Shown: positions 22,401 to 32,240 of the stretch, in pieces
Numbering within the stretch: position 1 is the stretch's first letter
Layout: the number at the start of each line of letters is the position of its first letter
Assembly: GCA_963556145.1 (NCBI GenBank)
Contig: OY744469.1
Location: 2,232,001 to 2,296,000, forward strand
DNA: 64,000 nt
Origin: Hygrocybe punicea
Taxonomy: Eukaryota > Basidiomycota > Agaricomycetes > Agaricales > Hygrophoraceae
Reading direction: 5' to 3'
Translations under genes and position numbers: made by a program
The notes under the pieces: model-generated
Told to the model about the DNA's origin: nothing
What the model saw: only the letters and a program-made list of their open reading frames with translations
The model's database searches: none

Positions 22401-23412
22401 ACCCATTTGACATCGTTCTCCGCTTTCCATGACCCACCGTTTCCGCCACCGTTTCGACCCAGACACAACGTTCCCTGTCTCGGCTTCGATTCCCAACCCA
22501 CCCGACTTTATATTTCAGTTCCATGGGGGGAATGCTTCCCCACGGGTCCAAGCCGGTGCTGAACCGCCTAGTATGAGGCTGATTTCACATCCGTTGATTA
22601 TCGCCCCCATATTAGTATTGACATATCGAACCTCCGCTGCCGTCTATCGAACCTCCGCCATCGTCTATTGAACCTCCGCCATCGTATATCGAACCTCCGT
22701 CGTCGTCTATCGAACCTCCGTTGTCGTCATATCGAACCTCCGCCGTCGTCATATCATGTTTACCATCATCTTCGTATCTCTATGCCCACGTCACCAAGCT
22801 TATCGTTTTATGGTTTCCGCAGCCTATGCCACCGTTTCCGCAGCCTATGCCACCGTTTCCGCCACCCGTTGACACAGCCACCGAAGCCGCCGACCCTAAC
22901 TACATCATTTTGTCATCCGCTGTCGTTTCCGCTTATGCCCTACGTGTTTCCGCTCATGCCTTCACCGTTTCCGTCACCCGCCCCCAATCCTATGTCATGT
23001 CTAGTTTTATCCCGACTTGATTTCTATCGCGTCCCCTCTTTCCGATACCCGACATTTATTTATTTTCTCATCTATTTTGCGTTTCCGCTCTCCATTTGTC
23101 CCGTTTTTGTAGCTTTTCATTTCTTCTTTCATTTCCGCTCAGTTCCCTTTTCCTCCGGTTCTATGTACTTTGTTTCCTTTTTTCTCGACACTGGCTTCAC
23201 TCATTTCGTTCCCCATTCGCCGCTCTCGGCCTCCGACCGTCCATCGAGTTCCGCTAGTCACCATCCGCTCTCCCCCTTCGCATTATCCACAACCCGCCTC
23301 ATCCCGTCGAACCCGATTCCACGACCACCACGTCGGCCTCATCTCACGCATCCGAGTCCCGAGTCCACGTAGTATCGACCAGGGATGGTCTTTATTTAAA
23401 GTACCCTGGAGA

Positions 23413-24333
23413 TGTAGAGGGTCGACGTCCCTCTGAGTCCGTATCATCGATATATCACGAATCCGGACCAACCCGATGCCGCCATTCGACTTGCATTCGA
23501 ACCCGACGTGACGTGACGTGACATGACCCGACGTGACCGACGTAACCCGACACATGCCGCTTTGTGACGGCCGCTTTTGGGCTAAATCCGGCAGCCTCAA
23601 ACGCCTCGGAGTTCCAATTCCAGGAGATGGATCTCTTCGGACTCAATCCCCGACTTCGGATTTACCTTAATTATGCATCCCCTCGTCTTTTCGGAGATAT
23701 GTAGGACTTTCTAGATCTTTTCCTTGCATATTCGTTTTCCCCTCCATTTCCTGTCTTCGTTGCTTTGCAACCCCCCTTTTCCATATCCCCATTCCAACCT
23801 TTCTTTGTAGCTTACCATCGGCCGAAGTAGACATGTCCGAAAGTAGATTACTGTTTCCTGTACTATAAAAACGGTCCCCGATGACCGTACAAAATAAGAT
23901 ACCCTTAGTCCCCGTTTCCCTCATAGTCAGAATCGTTTAAATCCCTTCAAATGCTCGTCCACGTAGTTCCTTAGCCTTTTTATAGTTTACTTCGTTGTCT
24001 TCCTCATTGTTCCCGTATATTCATTCATCGTTTCCGACCCGACCCGACCCGACCCGTCGTACCCGACATCGTCGGCATCGTCGGGTTCATTCGTTTTCAG
24101 TCCGTTCACCATCGGGTTCATCGTCATTTATCCATTTTCACCCCGTTCATCGCCGGATTCGTCGTTATTAGTCCCGTTTATGCGGCGGCTTTACTTTTAT
24201 TTCACTTTCACTTCCTTTTACTACTATTCCCGACACTGAATTATCCAGTCACTTCTACGCTGACACCCACAGGTTAGGATCTTTATATTATTTCTTTATA
24301 TAGTTCCGAAGCCACCAAGAACCCGCATCTACA
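23413..24333 (+). repeat. 3' LTR of element B
   Basis: Same 921 bp as the 5' LTR. It is preceded by tcgaccagggatggtctttat, which also occurs (with c for t at one site) before the 3' LTR of element A at about 18169-18189. No long purine tract is present. Confidence 0.9.
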
Positions 24334-24337
24334 TCGG

Positions 24338-24444
24338 GTTGGATTGACTAGACTACATAGACACTAAACTCCTCTGATCACTTCTTAGCTGATCACCCTT
24401 TTCGTAGATTCCCATTCGGGTCTACAACAGAACTCGCCATCACA
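24338..24444 (+). repeat. 3' LTR of element A, second part
   Basis: Matches 14360-14466 with two differences near the end (aactcgccatcaca against aactcaccgtcaca). Followed by the atgg target duplication. Confidence 0.9.
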
Positions 24445-25435
24445 ATGGTCCTGGGCAGCAATGAATAGGCGCTCGGCGCTACTGGCTGTGCTGGTAAGGC
24501 ACCACATTGAGCAGTTTTTGAGCTCATCTATAGTGTACGTGTCTGCAAGTGCACGCACGTCAGTGACCGAAATCCTTGTGAGTCCAAGAGCACGAACCAG
24601 ATGAGCTCCCTGCTGCCTTGAGGATCTGAGCCTCATCAGCACGCTTGGGCTCATTGTGCTGCACAGCCTTCTCAAATGCTGTGATGCGACTGTCTGTGCG
24701 CAAGCTGATCTGAGCTGATTCGTCACTCTTGTATTCATGCTGATGATGAAACCGATGGAATTTGAGTGCCGACACAACTCCCTTGATGTGCGATACACCA
24801 ACCGAGGAACTGGCAATCGTCTCATTGCTGCCACGCTTTCGCTGGGTGGCAAAAAAAAAAAATTGAGTCCTAGCATATCACAAGTGTGGTGGGTGCATGC
24901 CTACTTTTGCTCGTGTGGATTCGTGTTGGAGGAAGAGTGTGACTTTTGTAGCTGTGACAGGAAAAGTGGGTATAGGGACTCACATGGAGTCCTCAGCAGC
25001 AATCTCTGCTTGTGTATGCTCCCACCAATCCTGGTAGCTTTTGAGGTGTCTATCGTAGGTCTTCTTCGTCTGTTTTCCATTCTGCTCCTGCTGAACCATC
25101 TCGAGGCGCAGGCAGTGAGAATCATTCTCAAGTATGTCCATTGACTGCTGTGTGCGCGGTGAGATGTTGGAAGCGAGACATGCCACCGCTTCATGATGTG
25201 ATTGGGCAGGTCTCGGTGTACTGGTCTCAGGTGCCTCCATGGGGCTGTCATCCAAAATAGGTGGTAATGGGATTGGTGAAGGCGAGAACAGGTCAATGGT
25301 GTCTCTAACACCATCTTGGCCTATCGGGGCATCAAGACGGCGCTGTTTATGTGCGAAGGGTGATGGTGGACACCATACAGGGACTTGTGGTGGCTTAGAG
25401 GCGTCAGCTAGCATCGAGATTCCCTGAATTGACAC

Positions 25436-26509
25436 TACAACTTGGTCAATGATGCAGCTGGGTGAGAAAGGTGAGATTTATAAAAAACCAAGAGGTGAAT
25501 AAAATGAACAAATGATATGGGAGCCTCAACAAACGGCTGAACGTGAGCAGGGAGCAGTGAGCGTTGGCTGTGAAGTTGGCCGAGGTAATGTCGAGAGGGA
25601 GGGGGTGTAGTTCCAGGTGGAAAAACAAGTAGCGGCCAGAAAGTGCTGAAAAAAGGAGGAGTCAGCAACCACCACAAGAAATGAAGGCAACAGCTTGCGA
25701 ACTTTGATAATGGCAAGTCGTAGCTTCACTGGAAGCAGGCGTGGGGCAGAGAGGCTGGGAGGGATGTGTGAGGGGGGCCACTGGCCATGTTTTAAAGGTG
25801 ATTTTTTACTGTCAAAAAAGGGCCGGATGGCAGCTTGATGTCGAAACGGGACACTCACCAATTGAGTGATGCATTCCACGAAGGGCAGGTTTCCCAAATG
25901 GACACAATGAACTCGACGAATGATGCAGCTGGGTGAAGAAAGGTGGCGAACAATTTTTTACCATCAAAAAAAGGGCTGGAATGTGGAAGGGGACACTCAC
26001 CAATTGAGAGGTGCGTTCCGCGTGGCCAAAAGTGGATCGATTTCGGCCAATGATGCTGCTCGGAAGGTGTTGGTGGATACAGGGACCTGGTTGGAGATGT
26101 GATCACTCAGATCCAAGGGGGTGCCAATGCACTGCAAGGGTGAAAGGGAGGGGGGCGAATGTTGAAACTTGAAAGATGTGAGAGAGGGGGCTCAGGCCAG
26201 TGTATTAGAGGGCTGTAGTGTACTGAAATGGCTTCAACGCTGGCCAGCAGCTCACTGGCGCATCATGCTGCTTGTGTGTTGCACGAGCAAGGGGAGACGT
26301 TGAGAGAGGCAACGGCGGGGGGCAACGACATGAACACAAAGGTTTGCGCTGACAGGTTGAATGGCGGCAGAGTTTGAATATTTCCAATCTGCACGCAGCT
26401 GCTGTTGCTTACACCTGTGTATGGCATGTTTTGCACTGGTGACCCCTGGTTACCACAACAAGGGGTTACCGGCAAGGTAACCGGGGCCTAGGACCCCAGC
26501 GTATACTCT
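25436..26509. other. Crypton DNA upstream of the recombinase exons
   Basis: About 1.1 kb that probably holds the promoter and any first exon of the Crypton gene (minus strand). A Pro/Ser-rich frame at 26475-26263 could be an N-terminal exon, but no splice connection is clear. Two imperfect copies of a block with gtcaaaaaagggc and cggaacgggacactcaccaattgag-like text lie at about 25805-25870 and 25960-26015. Confidence 0.4.
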
Positions 26510-26697
26510 ATGTATTTGTATAAACAATTGAATCTGTAAAGCATGGGTTGACGAATGACAGTTTAATATATGGTGTAAACCGGGTAACAATTCCAATGAA
26601 TCACTTCAAAGCAAGGGTATTCAAAACGAGTGCGGGGAATTATCGCCAGAAAATAAAAAAAGTAAATACCAATAAATTGTTCTTAACCTAACTGGAA
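26510..26697 (+). repeat. Segmental duplication, copy 1, fmp52 3' flank
   Basis: Begins atgtatttgtataaac and matches 35200-35376 almost base for base up to attgttcttaac. There the paralogous locus runs into the coiled-coil gene, but this copy runs into Plavaka DNA. Confidence 0.9.
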
Positions 26698-27990
26698 AAG
26701 AACATGACGAGATTGGCCACATTCTCCTTGGCATCCTCATCAACCTCCCTACTAATCAGAACACACAATGCCTCATTGCCACTGTTCAAGCCATGCTAGA
26801 TTTCCACTATATCACTCAATACCCCGTGCACACAACTGAATCGCTGGCATCTCTCAGCAAAGCTCTTGACCGCTTCCATGCAAACAAGAATGTTTTCATT
26901 GACCTCGGTGTGCGTGAGGGATTCAAGATTCCTAAACTTCATTTATTTCGCCACTACTTAATGTCAATCAAGCTTTACAGGACCACCAACAACTACAATA
27001 CCCAGGCCACAGAGCACTTGCACATTGATTATGCAAAGGAAGCCTATCAGGCAACTAACACCAAAGACGAGTACCCTCAAATGACGCTTTGGCTGGAATG
27101 CAAAGAAAAAATCTTTCGCCATGGCAATCATATCTCATGGCGATTGACTGATAACCCCCCTCCTATTAGAGCTTGGCAATCCCATGTGCTCAAACTTGAC
27201 AGATTGGTGAAGATGCCAAAACATCCATCAATTCTGTTTCCCTCGAATCTCTTGCCACCGTCTATGGTGCGACTTATATCCGTGATGCATTGGCGTGATT
27301 GATTGTTAGCACTAACCACCCACAATGGACATCTCGCCAGGTTGAGGATGCTGCACTTGATACATTCCTGCTGTTCCGTGCCCTACCTGTTTACCACAAA
27401 ATGAAATTTATCGGCAAGCTTGGAGGAGACTCAATTATAGTTGATTCAATCCATGCACAGCCTGCTCGAAAGACAAAACGTCATAACTGTGCAGTTGCAC
27501 CCCAATTTGACACCGCCATTGTGAATGTGGGAGGTGGTCAAAAAGTTGGTGTACAAGGTAATAAATTTCATGCAAATGTTTCTATCTTGACCTAACTTCC
27601 ACTTGGTAGGATATCGTGTTGCGCAAGTTCGGGTGATCTTTAAAATCCCAGATAGAGTTGTCAAGCAACTCTTTTTGCCTCATTGCTGACCCCCCCAATA
27701 TCTTGCGTATGTGGAATGGTTTTCACCCTTCTCCAGAGCCCCAGAGCCAGTCCACCTCATGTATAAACTTACTCGGACCATTTGCAATGGTGAACACCTT
27801 GCTAGCATTGTCCCAATCCAAAACTTCAGGAGGAGCGTGCATTTATTCCCAAAGTTTAGCCCCTCCATCCCACCACAATGGACTTCCGACACAGTCTTGG
27901 ATGAAAGCCGCACATTCTTTGTTAATCCATTCAGCGATAGACATGCATATGTCACTATCTGCTAGTACTTCCCCATCACGCCACAATTTC
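26698..27990 (+). mobile_element. Plavaka-type transposase remnant (C-terminal part)
   Basis: Frames give LSKALDRFHANKNVFIDLGV, IPKLHLFRHYLMSIKLYRTT, HLHIDYAKEAYQATNTKDEY and YPQMTLWL. After a frame change come LDTFLLFRALPVYHKMKF, HAQPARKTK and FDTAIVNVGGG. After an intron or further break come YRVAQVRVIFKIP and EWFSPFSRAPEPVHLMYKL. This is the conserved C-terminal half of Plavaka transposases (CMC/CACTA-like DDE superfamily), which are abundant in Agaricomycetes. The N-terminal DDE core is absent and the frame is broken at least twice, so it is a relic. It joins the fmp52 flank directly at 26698 and lies where most of the duplicated coiled-coil gene should be. Confidence 0.75.
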
Positions 27991-28055
27991 GAAGTCGTGA
28001 ATGTGAGTCTCTCTTATGGTGCCGACTAGCCATACCCCCAGATTGAATCAATTGC

Positions 28056-28720
28056 AACCCCAGTGTGCACCCTTTCATGATTCCCCTCACCAACACGTCG
28101 ATTTCTTCTCACACCCAAATTAGGTATCCTCCACCAATTGCAACGCCGACAAAAATCCCCCCTGCTAGGACTTGGTAACCTGCCAATGCACCCATCTCTC
28201 CCCATATCCGAATCCAGCTCCACCTTCTCACCAATTCTGCTGCCGCCGCCAGTCATGTTGCCAGTGCCACCAGTCTGCCAGCGCCGCCTTGCTCCTGTGC
28301 CAGTGCGCACAATACTGTATTGGTACACGCTGCAGCTGAGTCAATCACTGCCACACCAAGTCCAACCACAGCAGCCGAGGCTAGTGCGCACGATACTGCA
28401 TCGGTACGCACTGCAGCGGCGTCGGTCACTGCCACACCAAGTCCAATTGCAGCAGCCGAGGCCAGTCCCTCTCAATCGCCAGTGCAGGAATGGCCAATGG
28501 TAACCAGCTACTGCCTTCTTGTTATCTCTGTTACGATTGGATATGGAATCAGCAAAGCCATCCTCACGTCAAAGGGTAGCATGTTCATACCACAGACATT
28601 GGAATGGGTGTTCGGAATCATAGTAACCCTGTTGTGAGTAACAGTATCATATTCTCTCACTGTCCTTTAATTTTATGGAATCGTTTTTCTATTAGTTTAG
28701 TGTGGCTAGGTTGGTATGAA
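28056..28720 (+). other. Ala/Thr/Ser-repeat ORF with a membrane helix, unknown
   Basis: A frame from about 28320 reads two copies of an ESITATPSPTTAAEAS-like unit (imperfect 60-bp tandem), followed by SYCLLVISVTIGYGISKAIL, a likely transmembrane helix. It stops at 28637, and similar hydrophobic coding text (VWLGWYEDLHSLGLIGHLLF) follows near 28690-28760. It lies downstream of the Plavaka remnant and may be part of the same transposon or an unrelated fragment. Confidence 0.3.
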
Positions 28721-28983
28721 GATCTCCACAGTTTGGGACTCATTGGTCATCTCCTATTCTGAAGAGACTATGGTACAGACATTCTTGAGGCAGTTCGCAA
28801 TCTCCTCACTTCCTTTTGATTATTTGCTCGGTCACTTACATCTATATTCCGTTACATGTTCTTATTCCCAATAAGCTAAAATAAGATGTAAATAACTTGG
28901 ATAACTTGGATAAGATTGAATTATCTGCATTTTCTCGAGAAGGTATTATTTTACATTAATAAGTGTCTTGGGTTTTTCCTGAT

Positions 28984-29172
28984 GAAGGTCATCGAGGGTC
29001 TGCAGTGAGAGAAGGCATATATATGATTCACGTGCAGAGAGTTGAATTGCGTGTGAGATGAGTTCCTGGAGTTCGCGCGAGGTGAATGTCCATTGGGCGA
29101 CTGAAAGTGGAAGGCCTTTGAACGGGGGTGGCTCGAAATGTGGTGTAAGCGCGGCTGTTGGCGAGATGAGCA
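28984..29172 (-). pseudogene. Truncated copy of the coiled-coil protein gene (N-terminal fragment)
   Basis: About 190 bp match 37203-37398 of the intact gene at roughly 90 percent, coding the stretch around FEPPPFKGLPLSVAQWTFTS and the SRELQEL helix. The fragment starts and ends abruptly: Plavaka DNA on one side, and on the other a break five codons short of the start Met. It is a leftover of duplication copy 1. Confidence 0.9.
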
Positions 29173-30729
29173 CAGCTATTTGACCTCATCATTGAATTGC
29201 GGCCATCTTCGACTGCCAAGGGCTTGGCTGAACATATCAGTCATAAGCCAGTTCACCTGCCTTACTATTTTCCAATCACCTTATGTGGTCGGCAGAGATG
29301 CATTGCCTGGAGTACAAACAAAAAATGTTAGAATACCTTGATCATTTCTGGACTCGCCGTGTGAACCCTTTCCGTCGCAATGAACTAATTGCATTTTCTG
29401 AACCCTTTGATGTCGGCGGCTATGGAGACAATAGCATATCGAGTGATCTCATCACAGACCTGTTCCTTGAGTTTACTGAATGGACACACAGAGCAGAGTC
29501 AGATGAGTACCTGCAGACTTTATCTGGTGAGTTGTCCACTGGTACCACTGCTGTTATTACTCATGATTTCCCCAGCAAAATGTCTGTCAATGGACAATAT
29601 GTTCCATGCTGCCAAGAAAGCGACCATTGTTGATAAGGAAAATAATCACGTCAAAGTGATGAAAGGTGGGGTATTGAGTCTCTTGAACAAAAAAGCTGAA
29701 ATAATTGCCTGGGTACAAACCTAATATTCTTGTCATTGTGCACTAACAACAGTTTATTTCCGTTAGCAATTATGTCAAAGCGCTTCACCAGATGAAATGA
29801 CTGAAATTCTTGAAGGATATAAATACCAATGTGACCTGCTTCAAGTGCTGTGCACCGAAATGGCAGTCGTTGACAACTGTTGCCAAGTTCGTAATGCTAT
29901 CACCAAAGCTCTACCTGATATACGTGTTGTCCTGGATGTGTATCATTTTCTTATGAGGTAAGTGCATTTCAGAATGGTGATCTTGGAGGACAGCTGTGTG
30001 CCAGACTCGACACAGCTGTCCCCCAATCTCACACACGGTCAGATCTGATCATGGACATATTGCTGTTGACTAGATGGATGTTATGGATCGCTTCTGCAGC
30101 GGGCTCCGGCAACAATCAACTTAACAGGGGGGCGGTTTCCAGAGGGAAGAACAGCAGTTTCATTGGTAGATAACACTGCTACAAGGGAGGAGGTTCGTGG
30201 TCTAAATTCATTGCGAGCCATGGGGGTTACCCAAGACAAGGGGGTCTGCCCCAAGAACCAGACTAAACGTAAAGAAAGAAAAAGAAGAAAAAGTCCGGAC
30301 CAACAACAAGAGCAGTATATATAGTGACTGGTCTTGAGGGGAGGTAAATAGAAATACAACCATGAAGCCACAACATGTCCAACTCTACCATGTGTTCACC
30401 ATGAGGCATACATGAGGCGTCCTCATGTCGATGTTCTCGCGATCCAACTGGAGGCCCGGGTGTCGTTGAGGATAGAAGAGGTCCAGATGACTCGGATAAT
30501 TTGTCATCAGATCATGTGACATGCAGAATTGCCAATTCGGGGTCTACACTTGTTGTAACAGGCAAGTGCGCAGTTTGGCAAGTGTGTTGCATGGTCGGGT
30601 CGAAGATGGGTATCATCTAGTGTGGGGTTGATGATGAGAGTGTCCCGAGGTAGCGTGGATATAGCGGCAAGGTTGGTATGAAAGAAAAGGAAGGAATGTA
30701 TAAAGGAAAAAACCAACGAGGACAGTGGG

Positions 30730-31413
30730 CTAGTCAAGGTCAGACATATGAACAGCATAAGCTGTACCAGATGATGATGTCTGTGTCGATGACGTATCGA
30801 GGAGCGATGTCTTGTCCTGTCTGTGGAACAATGCGATCCACCTGACGTCGGTATTCGTCCAAGAAAGGGTATTGTTGTAAACGAGTGTGGGAGGTATCAA
30901 GGTTATAGATGGAAAAGGATAAATGAATGTGGGTCCAGGTTTCGAATCATGGCACGAGTGACAAGCTGTGGAAATAAGATGTCGGGTGCTGCACTGAAAC
31001 GATGTTGTGTGAACAATATGCGATAGGGGTTGGTTCACTGTTTGAGAAGTTGTATGGTCTGTGGTCAAAGTCTGAAGGTATGTACTTTGGTGATGGTCGG
31101 ATTGGAGGGAACAGTGAGATGTCTTGTGATTGAGGAATGTTCAGGGCATACATGCAGGTGAGGAATGTCATCGGATCATCAGGGAGGATAATAGTTGGCA
31201 TGGGGTATGAATATGGAAACCAAATATCCGGGAATGGCAATTGTCAATTACGTGTCGAGATATTGTCGAGGTGGAAGTCAGAAGTATCAATGGTGGAAGG
31301 GTTTCAGTGCCGATGCCAAAGATAGATCATAACAAAGTAGAAACCGATAAGGAAGGTGATGGCAATGCTGCCAATGATGATTACGGTAATTAGCTGTGTT
31401 GGGAGTACAGCCA
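30730..31413 (-). pseudogene. Eroded single-pass membrane protein gene, unknown family
   Basis: On the minus strand ATG at about 31413 opens MAVLPTQLITVIIIGSIAIT and continues FLIGFYFVMIYLWHRH, a clear membrane helix with basic flank. The same frame passes two TGA codons and stays protein-like (LPFPDIWFPYSYPMPTIILP, then TFLTCMYALNIPQSQDISLF) to 30947. A neighbouring frame then continues to 30730. Introns could remove one stop but not obviously both. It sits inside the DDE remnant. Confidence 0.35.
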
Positions 31414-31666
31414 TTGTGAATCGGTTCGTTGTGGGATGAAGTCAACAATATGTCAGGGCGAGGGAAAAGACAATAGCAATGATGTCCGTCGGCAAGGAGA
31501 CTATTCGGGTACAGCAAGGTAACGTGGGGATGTGTCCATGGTCGGTCTGGATTGTTCTAGAAGAAAGGAAGAAAAGAGAACAAGGACAAGAAGAAACAAT
31601 GATGTCCAAAAGAAGTTAAATGGTAAAAGGAAACGAAAAAGGAAGGTGTGATAAAGCAGAATCATC

Positions 31667-32240
31667 ATGGTGGGTAACGGAGTCAGAATCGGAGTTGCGG
31701 AGTTGAAAAACATAACAGCAACATTCGGCGGCCAAGTAGAAGTCAACAATTTTCAAGCCATCAAGGGTGATCTACTCGACTCACCTCTGGAAAATGAACT
31801 TGACGTTACAGCCATCTTGCAAGAACTTGATATTGAACCCGCCCTATGCCTCGTGCCACTTGAAGCCGTCAAGAATGCCTCTACCCCGAATCCAATATCT
31901 GATGTATGTAAAAATGGCGCATTCAAGTTCATGAAACTGACTGATTTGATTTGAAAGTGCTCCCCGATTGGTCTGCACAGTCCATCAAGAAAGCTTTGAA
32001 GGTCAACGGGAGGGTGACAATGGACTCAGATGCCAGCAGTGTGAGCAATGGCTTGAACCGAATGCTGAACAAGACGACTCCAAGTCTGGATGCCCTGGAA
32101 GGAACCTCCCAGAAGAGGGCCTGTACCCAAGGGATGGTGGATGATCCTCAGGTTAGAAAGCTGTGACAACGACACAATACAATTATTGTAGTACTGACCT
32201 CGTGGGGATTGCCTTTGCAGACAATCAATCATGGCATGCT
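31667..32240 (+). other. Short ORFs inside the transposon remnant, unknown
   Basis: Two consecutive frames (31667-31954 and 31951-32166) have protein-like composition (LDSPLENELDVTAILQELDI; LPDWSAQSIKKALKVNG). They could be exons of one protein or of the DDE element. No family recognised. Confidence 0.25.

Larger units (their letters stand above)
18698..24333 (+). mobile_element. LTR retrotransposon B, non-coding, nested in element A
   Basis: 5.64 kb with two 921-bp LTRs that look identical throughout, each starting TGTAGA and ending TCTACA. The PBS and the motif before the 3' LTR are shared with element A. The internal 3.8 kb has no recognisable gag or pol. It is C-rich, depleted in complexity, and full of Pro/Ser/Arg-coding repeats that are open in several frames on both strands because stops are rare. 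This fits a large non-autonomous derivative driven by a partner. Identical LTRs point to very recent insertion. Confidence 0.85.
13867..24444 (+). mobile_element. LTR retrotransposon A, gag-bearing, no pol seen
   Basis: A 600-bp 5' LTR (13867-14466) and a split 3' LTR (18208-18697 plus 24338-24444) flank an internal region with a PBS at 14469 and a gag-like ORF. No protease, reverse transcriptase, RNase H or integrase motif was found in either strand, so the element is non-autonomous. The internal part is about 3.7 kb. It carries a second, antisense gene near its 3' end. It inserted in the Crypton gene and was itself hit by element B. LTR differences of about 2 percent, mostly transitions and two small indels, make it older than B. 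Confidence 0.85.
12215..25435 (-). pseudogene. Crypton recombinase gene (Ndc10-like domain + GCR1_C), disrupted
   Basis: Minus-strand exons read in order. 25435-24880 holds a Pro-rich start, then TKKTYDRHLKSYQDWWEHTQ and VTLFLQHESTRAK. 24855-24610 holds the KGVVSALKFHRFHHQHEY helix block. 24560-24445 gives TYTIDELKNCSMWCLTS. Element A intervenes, and the frame resumes at 13866 with MMLLSSQTAFRGESARMLLW. Then come ALADNAKHNQTGRVDD/RALPVDAMLGAAMF, FPWVEQEQAALEARS and, at 12909-12215, a GCR1_C-type DNA-binding domain (YIYPKVTSISTIWEEWTNG; LEERWGAKWRRN). Three in-frame stops are visible: TGA 24980-24982, TAG 13785-13787, TGA 13333-13335. The GRVDD/RALPVD junction omits the section that in family members carries the His-x-x-Arg and Tyr catalytic residues; that comparison is from memory. 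Start codon uncertain. Confidence 0.75.
11854..26509 (-). mobile_element. Crypton (tyrosine-recombinase transposon), interrupted by LTR elements
   Basis: This DNA is absent from the paralogous locus at 35205, so both ends are defined to the base. It carries one minus-strand gene of Crypton type (see pseudogene entry). Removing LTR element A and its nested guest B leaves about 4.07 kb, a usual Crypton size. The left end is gene 3' DNA with a 22-bp tandem (about 11938-11981). The right end carries the inverted pair ggttacc/ggtaacc around ggcaa (about 26464-26482) and a third ggttacc nearby, a plausible recombinase-binding region. The catalytic part of the gene looks deleted, so this copy could not move by itself. 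Confidence 0.75.
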
